From: an uncultured Oscillospiraceae bacterium
GTDB taxonomy: Bacteria > Bacillota > Clostridia > Oscillospirales > Acutalibacteraceae
Assembly (NCBI GenBank): GCA_900543525.1
Contig: UQRS01000044.1
Span: 1 to 17,838 of the forward strand
Reading direction: 5' to 3'
DNA length: 17,838 nt
Both the position numbers and the translations under genes were made by a program. Shown one piece after another: positions 7,111-13,642 of the stretch (positions are counted from its first letter, which is position 1; each line of letters begins with the position of its first letter). Below the pieces are notes generated by a model. That model made no database searches and was not told the origin of the DNA. It saw only the letters and a list, made by a program, of their open reading frames with translations.

Positions 7111-8019
7111 CTAAAGCTTCGGTTGTTCCGGCACAGATACCGGCAGCGGCGCCCCCTCCGGCAGCCAGACGGTCGTGTTGCCGCAGGGCAGAATCAGCCG
7201 CTTGTCGCTGACCGGAAGGCCGATTTCGTCACTCACGGTGCGGCCGCCGAAGCGTGCGCCGACCGTGCGGCTGACCATATAATTCAGCAGCGTGTGCGAA
7301 AACCCGCCGGTATAGGAATTGAGCAGAAAGAAAATCGGCTGATCGGACAGAAGCTCCACCGTCAGATCCAGCAGATGAGAGAGCTGCGCCTCCAGCTTCC
7401 AGACCTCGCCCCCCGGGCCGCGGCCGTAGGAGGGGGGATCCATAACGATGCCGTCGTAATGATTGCCGCGGCGAATCTCCCGCTCGGCGAACTTGACGCA
7501 GTCGTCCACCAGCCAGCGCACCGGCCGGTCGGCAAGGCCGCTTGCCCGGCTGTTCTCCTTCCCCCAGGCAACCATCCCCTTCGAGGCGTCGACGTGGGTT
7601 ACCGCCGCCCCCGCGGCAAGGCAGGCCAGCGTCGCCCCGCCGGTATAGGCGAAGAGGTTGAGCACCCTGGGCTGGCGGCCGGATTTGCGGATCAGGCCGA
7701 CCATCAGCTCCCAGTTCACCGCCTGCTCGGGGAAGAGGCCGGTGTGCTTGAAGCCCATCGGCTTCAGGTTGAATTTCAGCCCCTCGAACCCGATCGTCCA
7801 GACGTCGGGAACCTTGCGATAGCTCTCCCAGTATCCGCCGCCCGAGGAGGAGCGGTGATACCGCGCGTGCGCCTGCTTCCAGCGCGGGTCGGTGCGGTCA
7901 TCCTCCCAGATAATCTGCGGATCCGGCCGGATGAGGAGGATGTCTCCCCACCGCTCCAGTCGCTCCCCGCGGGAGGCGTCGATCAATTCATAATCGGTAA
8001 ATTTTTCGGTAAATCTCAA
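7111..8019 (-). CDS. Class I SAM-dependent methyltransferase, RlmI-like
   Basis: The 302-residue protein has a Rossmann-type methyltransferase core. SAM-binding motif I is NLFAYTGG at 121-128, the acidic ribose-binding region is DASKGMV at 144-150, and motif IV is MDPPSYGRGP at 193-202. This pattern matches the family of RlmI/RlmK-like rRNA cytosine or guanine methyltransferases. The N-terminal PUA domain of RlmI is absent; instead there is a ~75-residue beta-rich N-terminal part. The target, probably a ribosomal RNA base, is inference. The start is TTG (8017-8019), supported by GGAGAGG at 7 bases; the gene lies 15 bases downstream of glmM, so probably in one transcript. No better ATG is found near the ribosome binding site. 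Confidence 0.85.
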   Translation of the reverse strand: MRFTEKFTDYELIDASRGERLERWGDILLIRPDPQIIWEDDRTDPRWKQAHARYHRSSSGGGYWESYRKVPDVWTIGFEGLKFNLKPMGFKHTGLFPEQAVNWELMVGLIRKSGRQPRVLNLFAYTGGATLACLAAGAAVTHVDASKGMVAWGKENSRASGLADRPVRWLVDDCVKFAEREIRRGNHYDGIVMDPPSYGRGPGGEVWKLEAQLSHLLDLTVELLSDQPIFFLLNSYTGGFSHTLLNYMVSRTVGARFGGRTVSDEIGLPVSDKRLILPCGNTTVWLPEGAPLPVSVPEQPKL

Positions 8020-8026
8020 AAAACAG

Positions 8027-8033
8027 CCTCTCC
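8027..8033 (-). promoter_or_regulatory. Ribosome binding site deciding a TTG start of the methyltransferase gene
   Basis: GGAGAGG on the minus strand ends 7 bases before the TTG at 8017-8019, immediately after the glmM stop codon. No ATG or GTG in frame competes for this site. Confidence 0.6.
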
Positions 8034-8034
8034 T

Positions 8035-9387
8035 TTAAACCGCGCGTTCCCGGATGACGGTGGCCACCCGGCCGGCGATTTCCTCAATCTCGGCCTGATC
8101 CTCGCCCTCCACCATGACGCGGATGAGCGGCTCGGTGCCCGACACCCGGACAAGAATGCGGCCGTTGCCGGCCAGCCTCTCCTTCGCCTCCCGGATGGCG
8201 GCAGAGATTTCGGGATCGCTCTCCCACTTTGCTTTCCCCTCGGGCGTGACGGTGATGTTCAGCAGCGTCTGAGGGTAGACCCGCATTACCGACGCCAGCG
8301 CGGAGGCCTTCTCCCCCGTTTTGGCCAGCACCGCGGCAAACATGGCGCCCGAAAGCTGTCCGTCCCCGGTCGAGGCGTAATCCTTGAATATAATATGTCC
8401 CGACTGCTCCCCGCCGATGCTGAAATCGTTTTGCAGCATGTTTTCCAACACATAGCGGTCGCCAACCTTTGTCGTTTCGACCGTTATGCCGTTGGCCTCG
8501 GCAAATTTTAAAAAGCCGATATTGGTCATCACGGTCACGACGGCCGTGTCGCCCTTCAGCCTGCCCTCCGCCTTCATCGCCTTGGCAAAAACGGCGATCA
8601 GGCGGTCGCCGTCGATCAGCTCGCCCCGCTCGTCTACCGCAAGGCAGCGGTCGGCGTCCCCGTCAAAGGCGAGGCCGAGCGCAATATCCTCCCGCTCGCG
8701 CACAAAGCTGCACAGCCGCTCCATATGGGTCGAGCCGCAATCCTTATTGATATTCACCCCGTCGGGCGTATCGCTCAGAACCGAGACGACCGCGCCCAGC
8801 CCCTCAAACAGCGCGCGTGCCGTCACCGAGGCGGAGCCGTTGGCGCAGTCAAGGGCGATATGCAGTCCGTCGAGGCGGCAGTCCACCGCCTCCCGGATAT
8901 GTTCGATATAATCCTCCACCGCGCGGGAGGCGTGGGTCACCCGGCCGATTGCGCCGCCGACCGGCGCGGGAATCTCGGCCGCACCGTCGAGGACGATGGC
9001 TTCAATCTCCTCCTCCAGCGCGTCGGGAAGCTTGAAGCCGCGGCGGTCAAACAGCTTGATGCCGTTATACTCGCACGGGTTGTGGGAGGCCGAAATCATC
9101 ACACCGGCGTCGACGCCGTATTTCCCGACGAGATAGGCCACCCCCGGCGTCGGGATAAACCCGGCCAGCAGTACGTCCACGCCAACCGAGCAAAAGCCGG
9201 CGACCAGCGCCGCCTCCAGCATATTGGAAGAAATCCGCGTATCCTTGCCGATCAGCACCCGCGCCTTCTCCTTCTGATGCCGGGTGAGGACAAGCGCCGC
9301 CGCCCGACCGATGTTCATGGCCAACTCACAGGTCAGCTCGGTATTGGCGACGCCCCGCGCGCCATCGGTTCCGAATAATCTGCCCAT
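8035..9387 (-). CDS. glmM: Phosphoglucosamine mutase
   Basis: This 450-residue protein is a full-length GlmM. It starts with GRLFGTDGARGVAN, carries the phosphoserine loop ISASHNP with catalytic S101, the magnesium-binding loop FDGDADR with D242, D244 and D246, the sugar-binding loop GEQSGH, and the C-terminal phosphate-binding loop RVSGTEPLIRVM. GlmM interconverts glucosamine-6-phosphate and glucosamine-1-phosphate, feeding UDP-N-acetylglucosamine for peptidoglycan, in the cytosol. Family enzymes are activated by phosphorylation of the active serine. The ATG at 9385-9387 matches the family N terminus; the nearest purine-rich stretches are GGAG at 1 base and AAAGGA at 12 bases, neither ideal. 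It lies 43 bases after ruvB. Confidence 0.97.
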   Translation of the reverse strand: MGRLFGTDGARGVANTELTCELAMNIGRAAALVLTRHQKEKARVLIGKDTRISSNMLEAALVAGFCSVGVDVLLAGFIPTPGVAYLVGKYGVDAGVMISASHNPCEYNGIKLFDRRGFKLPDALEEEIEAIVLDGAAEIPAPVGGAIGRVTHASRAVEDYIEHIREAVDCRLDGLHIALDCANGSASVTARALFEGLGAVVSVLSDTPDGVNINKDCGSTHMERLCSFVREREDIALGLAFDGDADRCLAVDERGELIDGDRLIAVFAKAMKAEGRLKGDTAVVTVMTNIGFLKFAEANGITVETTKVGDRYVLENMLQNDFSIGGEQSGHIIFKDYASTGDGQLSGAMFAAVLAKTGEKASALASVMRVYPQTLLNITVTPEGKAKWESDPEISAAIREAKERLAGNGRILVRVSGTEPLIRVMVEGEDQAEIEEIAGRVATVIRERAV

Positions 9388-9430
9388 ACTCCAAATCTAT
9401 CCTTTCCAAAATTGTCGTCCAAGTCCGACT

Positions 9431-10486
9431 CTATTCTATAAACTGCTGCCCCGGCGGCTGAATATCCAGGTGCCGGTAAGCGGCCGAGGTTACGCAGCGC
9501 CCTCTGCTGGTTCGCTGCAAAAAGCCGATCTGCATCAGATACGGCTCATACACATCCTCGATGGTGACCGCTTCCTCCCCCATCGCGGCGGCCAGCGTTT
9601 CCAGCCCGACCGGCCCGCCGTTATAGTTGCGGATGATGGTTCGCAGCATCCCGCGGTCAAAATCGTCAAGGCCAAGCTCGTCAATCTCAAACCGATCGAG
9701 CGCCAGACGGGCGGTTCTCTCATTCACAACCGGCTCGTGATAGACCTGCGCCACGTCCCGCACCCGCTTGAGCAGCCGGTTGGCAATTCGCGGCGTCCCC
9801 CGTGAGCGGGAGGCAATTTCCAGTGCGCCGTCGTCCGAAATCTCCACGCCGAGGATGCCGGCCGACCGCTTGACGATGACGGCCAGCTCCTCCGGAGAAT
9901 AAAGCTCCAGGCGGAAAATCACGCCGAAGCGGTCGCGCAGCGGCGCGGTCAGCTGTCCCGACCGGGTGGTCGCGCCGACCAGCGTAAATTTATTCAGGTC
10001 GATGTGCACCGAGCGGGCCGCCGCCCCCTCCCCGAAAATAATGTCGATAGCGCAGTCCTCCATCGCCGGGTAGAGAATCTCCTCAATCGCGCGGCTGAGC
10101 TGGTGAATCTCATCAATAAACAGCACGTCGCCCGGCTCGAGGTTGGTCAGCAGCGAGACAAGATCCTTCTTCTTCTCGATCGCAGGGCCGGAGGTCTCCC
10201 GCAAATTTACCCCCATCTCATTGGCGATAATTTTGGCCAGCGTCGTCTTGCCAAGGCCGGGCGGGCCGTACAGCAGGGTGTGGTCAAGCGGCTCGCCGCG
10301 CATTTTGGCCGCCTGAATATAAATCGAGAGATTGTCCTTGACCTTCTCCTGTCCGACATACTCCTCCAGCGTTTTGGGGCGAAGAGAAACCTCCGTCGCC
10401 GCGTCTTCTACCGAATACTGGGGCGCGACCGCCCGGCTGTCAAAATCGACGTCGCCGTAGCGATTTTCAAAATCCATATCTTCCAA
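9431..10486 (-). CDS. ruvB: Holliday junction branch migration ATPase RuvB
   Basis: The 351-residue AAA+ motor contains Walker A GPPGLGKTT at 74-82, Walker B FIDEIH at 123-128, sensor GATTR at 171-175 and the arginine-finger region RDRFG at 184-188, followed by the winged-helix C-terminal part (IGFLQRTSRGR). RuvB hexamers drive branch migration of Holliday junctions held by RuvA. The start is taken as TTG (10484-10486) because GGAGGG is 7 bases upstream; the ATG three codons later would have a 16-base spacing. The ~20 residues ahead of the usual RuvB start are acidic and variable. It follows ruvA by 28 bases. Confidence 0.97.
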   Translation of the reverse strand: MEDMDFENRYGDVDFDSRAVAPQYSVEDAATEVSLRPKTLEEYVGQEKVKDNLSIYIQAAKMRGEPLDHTLLYGPPGLGKTTLAKIIANEMGVNLRETSGPAIEKKKDLVSLLTNLEPGDVLFIDEIHQLSRAIEEILYPAMEDCAIDIIFGEGAAARSVHIDLNKFTLVGATTRSGQLTAPLRDRFGVIFRLELYSPEELAVIVKRSAGILGVEISDDGALEIASRSRGTPRIANRLLKRVRDVAQVYHEPVVNERTARLALDRFEIDELGLDDFDRGMLRTIIRNYNGGPVGLETLAAAMGEEAVTIEDVYEPYLMQIGFLQRTSRGRCVTSAAYRHLDIQPPGQQFIE

Positions 10487-10493
10487 AAGAGTT

Positions 10494-10499
10494 CCCTCC
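10494..10499 (-). promoter_or_regulatory. Ribosome binding site deciding a TTG start of ruvB
   Basis: GGAGGG on the minus strand is 7 bases before TTG (10484-10486) and 16 bases before the ATG at 10475-10477. The spacing favours TTG. Confidence 0.6.
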
Positions 10500-10514
10500 G
10501 TCTTTTTGCAAAAA

Positions 10515-11114
10515 TTACATCAGTTCCTTGAGCGCCTGCTTAATCAGGGTATCGGCCGGGAGGCTGGGATCAAGCGCCCCGACCGCCCGCGCCGCGTCGG
10601 CCTGTGCATAACCGATAGAGATCAGCGCCGCCACCGCGTCAGCGGTATTCCGACCGCCCGCGACGGCTGCTGCGGCCGCCGCACCGGCGTCCACCCCGGC
10701 GAACTCGCCGGCCAGCTTCTCCTTAAGCTCGAGGACGATGCGCTGCGCAGTCTTTCCCCCGACGCCGGGCGCCGACGTGATCGACTTGACGTCGCCCGCC
10801 GCGACCAGAAGGGCCAGGCGATCGGGACTGTGCTCGGACAAAATGGAGATGGCCGCCTTCGGCCCGACGCTGCTGACCGAAATCAGCAGCTTGAAGCAGC
10901 GCAGCTCGTCGGTGTCGTGAAACGCATACAACTCCACTGCGTCCTCCCGCACCGCCATGTAGGTGTAAACGAGTGCCTCCTCCCCAAGCCGCGGCAGCCG
11001 GCCGATGGTGGTCGCCGTCGTCCGGCAGAGGTATCCGACGCCGCCGCACTCAATCACAATCGTGCCGCTCAAAGCATCACTGAGAATCAATTTTCCGCGC
11101 AGGGAATATAGCAT
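10515..11114 (-). CDS. ruvA: Holliday junction DNA-binding protein RuvA
   Basis: The 199-residue protein has the three RuvA domains: the N-terminal OB-like domain (1-62, LYSLRGKLI ... YTYMAVREDA), the two helix-hairpin-helix motifs (VGPKAAISILS from 83 and GVGGKTAQRIVLELKEKL from 117), an alanine-rich flexible linker (about 142-151), and the C-terminal RuvB-contacting domain (NTADAVAALISIGY onward). RuvA binds the four-way junction as a tetramer and loads RuvB. The ATG start gives the usual N terminus; the ribosome binding site is weak (AAAGG at 12 bases). It sits between ruvC and ruvB on the same strand, so the three form a ruvCAB unit. Confidence 0.97.
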   Translation of the reverse strand: MLYSLRGKLILSDALSGTIVIECGGVGYLCRTTATTIGRLPRLGEEALVYTYMAVREDAVELYAFHDTDELRCFKLLISVSSVGPKAAISILSEHSPDRLALLVAAGDVKSITSAPGVGGKTAQRIVLELKEKLAGEFAGVDAGAAAAAAVAGGRNTADAVAALISIGYAQADAARAVGALDPSLPADTLIKQALKELM

Positions 11115-11131
11115 AAACGATCAAAGCCTTT

Positions 11132-11160
11132 CCAAAAAAATATAACCGGCCGACCGGCCC
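11132..11160 (-). terminator. Weak terminator-like hairpin between ruvC and ruvA
   Basis: Directly after the ruvC stop, the minus strand reads GGCCGG-TCGG-CCGGTT, a 6-pair stem with two G-U pairs and a 4-base loop, followed by ATATTTTTTT. The form fits a weak intrinsic terminator or an intercistronic processing/attenuation site. The stem is short, so partial read-through into ruvA is expected. Confidence 0.35.
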
Positions 11161-11655
11161 CTATCTGCCCAGCCGGTGCAAAAGAGAACCGGAGGTCTGC
11201 CCGTGGCAGATGGCGATGGCCAGCGCGTCGGCCGTATCATCCGGCTTCGGCGCCTTCTCCAGATGCAGGAGGATGCGGGTCATCTCAATAATCTGTCCCT
11301 TCTCCGCCCGGCCGTAGCCGGTGACCGCCTGCTTGACCTGCAGCGGCGTGTATTCATAAATCGGCACGCCAAACTTCCTCGCCGCAAGGAGGACGACCCC
11401 CCGTGCCTCCGCCACCTCAATCGCGGTGGTCGTGTTGGTGTTGAAAAAGAGCTTTTCAATCGCCATGGCCTCCGGCTTCCGGCGGGAGAGGATTGAGCAA
11501 ATGCCGTCGTAAATCTGCTCCAGCCGTTCGGCGAACGGCATGCCGGCAGGCGTGGTCACCGCACCGTACTCCACCGGCAGAAAGTGACCGGATCTGTTGT
11601 CGACCAGGCCGTAACCAACAATCGCATAGCCCGGATCAATTCCAAGTACCAGCAC
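11161..11655 (-). CDS. ruvC: Crossover junction endodeoxyribonuclease RuvC
   Basis: The 164-residue protein is a full-length RuvC with RNase H-like fold motifs. The four acidic active-site residues are present: D7 in LGIDPGYAIVGYG, E67 in AIEKLFF, and D140 and D143 in PDDTADALAIAICHG. It resolves Holliday junctions by symmetric nicking after RuvAB branch migration. The start is GTG (11653-11655) preceded by a G-rich stretch at about 5 bases. It is the first gene of the minus-strand block; a promoter is seen about 90 bases upstream. No convincing LexA box was found in the upstream region. Confidence 0.97.
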   Translation of the reverse strand: MLVLGIDPGYAIVGYGLVDNRSGHFLPVEYGAVTTPAGMPFAERLEQIYDGICSILSRRKPEAMAIEKLFFNTNTTTAIEVAEARGVVLLAARKFGVPIYEYTPLQVKQAVTGYGRAEKGQIIEMTRILLHLEKAPKPDDTADALAIAICHGQTSGSLLHRLGR

Positions 11656-11741
11656 TTTTACCCCACCCCCTTTTTGAGCACCGCCCCGCCGCTTGTAAAG
11701 CGAGGGCGTAAAGAATGTTTCCGTAAAACGCTGTTCAAAGA

Positions 11742-11770
11742 ATTATACCACATCAAAACGCCTCCCGCAA
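11742..11770 (-). promoter_or_regulatory. Promoter of the ruvCAB block
   Basis: On the minus strand, TATAAT (11742-11747) is a perfect -10 with an upstream TG giving the extended form TGGTATAAT. TTGCGG (11765-11770) lies 17 bases upstream as a weak -35. It points into ruvC, leaving a leader of about 80 bases. Confidence 0.75.
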
Positions 11771-11827
11771 CTGTTTTTCCCCTTGAATCTACCATAAGAA
11801 GAGACATCTTAATCCCGCAAATTCCCC

Positions 11828-11856
11828 TTGCGAAATGAAGTCCGCAATGCTACAAT
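11828..11856 (+). promoter_or_regulatory. Promoter of the TIM barrel-LUD gene
   Basis: TTGCGA (-35, 11828-11833) and TACAAT (-10, 11851-11856) are separated by exactly 17 bases. It faces away from the ruvC promoter and is about 55 bases upstream of the ATG at 11910. Confidence 0.7.
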
Positions 11857-11895
11857 ACGGACAGAGTCAGCAAACCCGCGTACAAAGAGGAAAAC

Positions 11896-11901
11896 AGGAG
11901 G
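11896..11901 (+). promoter_or_regulatory. Ribosome binding site of the TIM barrel-LUD gene
   Basis: AGGAGG with an 8-base spacing to the ATG at 11910-11912. It fixes the start and discards 25 upstream in-frame codons that overlap the promoter. Confidence 0.85.
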
Positions 11902-11909
11902 TTTTTGTT

Positions 11910-13301
11910 ATGTCCAAACCGATTATTCTTGCCGCACAGCTCTACACCCTCCGGGAGCAGATGAAGGATAAGCCCTCCGCGGCCGAGGCGCTGCGCCGGG
12001 TGGCCGAAATGGGCTACGACGCCGTACAGCTTTCAGCGGTGCCGGTCGGGGCAGAGAACCCGGCCTGGTTCCGGGAGGAGTGCGATAAAAACGGGCTTTC
12101 GATCCTCTCGACCCACAGCGATTTCCGCCGTATGCGGGAGGAGCCCGACGCCCTGCTCGCTGACCACAAGCTGCTCGGCTGCGACTGCATGGGCATCGGC
12201 TATATGCCATCGGAATTCCACTCGACCGAGGGGGTTGCCGCCTTTGCCGGGATCGTGGAGGAGATTGCGCTGCGCGCCGCCGACGCCGGAATCCGCCTGC
12301 TCTATCACAATCACCGATTTGAATTTGAAAAAGCGGACGGCCGCTGGTGGCTGGACATCCTGCTTGAAAAGGCGCCGCATCTTTCTCTGCTGCCCGATCT
12401 CTACTGGGTGGCGGCAGCCGGCGTAAATCCGACCGATTTTCTGGAAAAATACCGCGGCCGGTACAATCAGGTGCATTTTAAGGATTTAAAAATTGTCGAC
12501 GACCAGAGCGCCTTCTGCGAAATCGGACAGGGCAACCTGGATTATATCGGACTCTCCCGGCAGCTGTACAGCTACGGCGTGCGCCGCTTTACGGTAGAGC
12601 AGGATCGCTGCGACGGCGACCCCTTTGACAGCCTGCAAACCAGCATCCGCTATCTCAAAGAGCAGGTTGTCCCCGCTTTGCACGAGGCTTTTCCGGGCGA
12701 CCTTCAAAAGACGGCCGCCGCGCTGGAGAAAAAGGGATACACCGTTCGTGTCTTTGAAACAGCAGAGGAGGCGGCCGACGCCCTCGACCGGCAGATCGAC
12801 GGGGTCAGCGTGGCCTTTGGCGGGTCGATGACTCTGCAGGAGATGGGGCTGGCCAACCGCTTAAAAAACCACAACCGGCTGGTCAGCCACTGGGACGTCC
12901 CCGCCGGCAAAACCGCCGAGGAGATTCAGAAGGAGGCCATGTCGGCCGAGATTTACCTGACCTCTGCCAATGCATTGGCGGAGGATGGAATCATCGTCAA
13001 CCTCGACGGCACCGGCAACCGGGTTTCCAGTACCCTCTACGGGCACAAAAAGGTCATCTTTGTCGTCGGGCGCAACAAGCTGGTCTCCTCAGCGAAAGAG
13101 GCCGTCTGGCGCACCCGGAACATCGCCTCGCCCAAAAACGCGCAGCGCCTCTCGCGGCAGACGCCCTGCGCCGCCGATGCTGAGCGGTGCTACGACTGCA
13201 CGGCGGCCGAGCGCATTTGCAGCGGGCTGGTTGTGCATCTGAAAAAGATGGGCAGCTGTGAGATGGAGGTTATCCTCATCAATCAGCCGCTCGGATATTA
13301 A
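11910..13301 (+). CDS. Fusion protein: sugar-phosphate isomerase/epimerase-like TIM barrel + LUD (DUF162) domain
   Basis: The protein has 463 residues in two parts. Residues 1-250 match the xylose isomerase-like TIM barrel family of sugar isomerases/epimerases: LAAQLYTLR start, YHNHRFEFE (H133, H135), LPDLYWVAAAG (D163), VHFKDLK (H189), EIGQGN (E204) and FTVEQDRCDGDP (E230), the usual metal-site positions. Residues ~262-463 match a single-domain LUD protein (DUF162, annotated lactate utilisation): VAFGGSMTLQEMGL, EIYLTSANALAEDG, NLDGTGNRVSSTLYGHKKVIFVVGRNK (written here in two joined motifs), and a C-terminal cysteine motif with C420, C427, C430 and C437. No signal peptide, so cytosolic. The two halves are joined in one frame with no stop or shift. 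Substrate is unknown; neither the sugar nor the oxidoreduction role can be named from sequence. It forms a one-gene unit with its own promoter and terminator. Confidence 0.85.
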   Translation: MSKPIILAAQLYTLREQMKDKPSAAEALRRVAEMGYDAVQLSAVPVGAENPAWFREECDKNGLSILSTHSDFRRMREEPDALLADHKLLGCDCMGIGYMPSEFHSTEGVAAFAGIVEEIALRAADAGIRLLYHNHRFEFEKADGRWWLDILLEKAPHLSLLPDLYWVAAAGVNPTDFLEKYRGRYNQVHFKDLKIVDDQSAFCEIGQGNLDYIGLSRQLYSYGVRRFTVEQDRCDGDPFDSLQTSIRYLKEQVVPALHEAFPGDLQKTAAALEKKGYTVRVFETAEEAADALDRQIDGVSVAFGGSMTLQEMGLANRLKNHNRLVSHWDVPAGKTAEEIQKEAMSAEIYLTSANALAEDGIIVNLDGTGNRVSSTLYGHKKVIFVVGRNKLVSSAKEAVWRTRNIASPKNAQRLSRQTPCAADAERCYDCTAAERICSGLVVHLKKMGSCEMEVILINQPLGY

Positions 13302-13321
13302 AAAAAGCAAACCCGATCAGC

Positions 13322-13364
13322 AAAATGAGCCACCGGCAAAGCAGCGCCGGCCGGCTCATTTTTT
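13322..13364 (+). terminator. Intrinsic terminator after the TIM barrel-LUD gene
   Basis: AAAATGAGCC pairs with GGCTCATTTT over 10 bases, extended inward by CCGGC/GCCGG past a small bulge, and is followed by a run of T. It stands 21 bases after the stop codon. The A-rich upstream arm could also allow termination in the other direction. Confidence 0.85.
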
Positions 13365-13473
13365 GCGTTTGCAAAGAGCCTTCCCCCCCGTCCGTCGGCT
13401 GCGGCAGTTTCCCCGCCGGAGTGCTGTTTGTTAGAAAAAGTCGGATTTTCTCATTTTTTATACTGTTTTTTCT

Positions 13474-13503
13474 GTTACATTCTTTTTTTCAATCGTTTAT
13501 CAT
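13474..13503 (+). promoter_or_regulatory. Possible promoter of the secreted DUF1680 gene
   Basis: GTTACA (13474-13479, four of six -35 bases) and TATCAT (13498-13503, five of six -10 bases) are 18 bases apart in a T-rich stretch. It would give a leader of about 130 bases that contains the inverted repeat at 13535. Other weak -10 boxes lie nearby (TATACT at 13459), so the exact site is uncertain. Confidence 0.35.
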
Positions 13504-13534
13504 GAAAACAAATGCGGGGCGCACAAATCTCCCT

Positions 13535-13553
13535 TTTCGGCGATTTGCCGAAA
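13535..13553. repeat. Perfect inverted repeat in the leader of the DUF1680 gene
   Basis: TTTCGGC-GATTT-GCCGAAA forms two perfect 7-base arms around a 5-base centre. It lies about 30 bases after the possible -10 box and 90 bases before the start codon. It could be a repressor operator or an RNA hairpin in the leader; no run of T follows, so it is not a terminator. Confidence 0.55.
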
Positions 13554-13627
13554 CACGCTATTGTTTTTCACCCGTTTTTTGGGGAGGGTTACCGTTCGCT
13601 CTCATAAAATTGCAAAGCAAAAATCAG

Positions 13628-13635
13628 AAAGGTGG
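13628..13635 (+). promoter_or_regulatory. Ribosome binding site of the DUF1680 gene
   Basis: AAAGGTGG lies 7 bases before the ATG at 13643-13645 and fixes the start at the signal peptide. Confidence 0.75.
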
Positions 13636-13642
13636 AATCCAC

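Larger units (their letters stand above)
13302..13642. other. Gene-free stretch between the fusion gene and the DUF1680 gene
   Basis: The 341 bases hold the terminator of the upstream gene (13322-13364), an AT- and T-rich part around 13440-13510 with a possible promoter, a perfect inverted repeat at 13535-13553, and the ribosome binding site at 13628-13635. The frame of the downstream protein stays open through it, but a signal peptide begins at 13643, so this is treated as non-coding. No RNA gene or riboswitch was recognised. Confidence 0.7.

Noticed and set aside
6490..8511. A 673-codon open frame on the plus strand opposite ecfA1, the methyltransferase and glmM
   Set aside because: It crosses three well-supported minus-strand genes and its translation is rich in Arg, His, Pro and Gly without any family motif; it is a shadow frame.
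1..11655. Frequent CGGTCGG and GGTCGAG words as an oriented genome signal
   Set aside because: Their complements are equally frequent on the coding strand of the plus-strand genes, so they follow codon usage rather than strand or replication direction.
11727..11760. LexA (SOS) box before ruvC
   Set aside because: Only one half-site GAAC is seen near the -10 box and the second half does not match GTTC.
13325..13642. Possible 106-residue N-terminal extension of the DUF1680 protein
   Set aside because: It starts inside the upstream terminator, and a signal peptide with a proper ribosome binding site begins at 13643.
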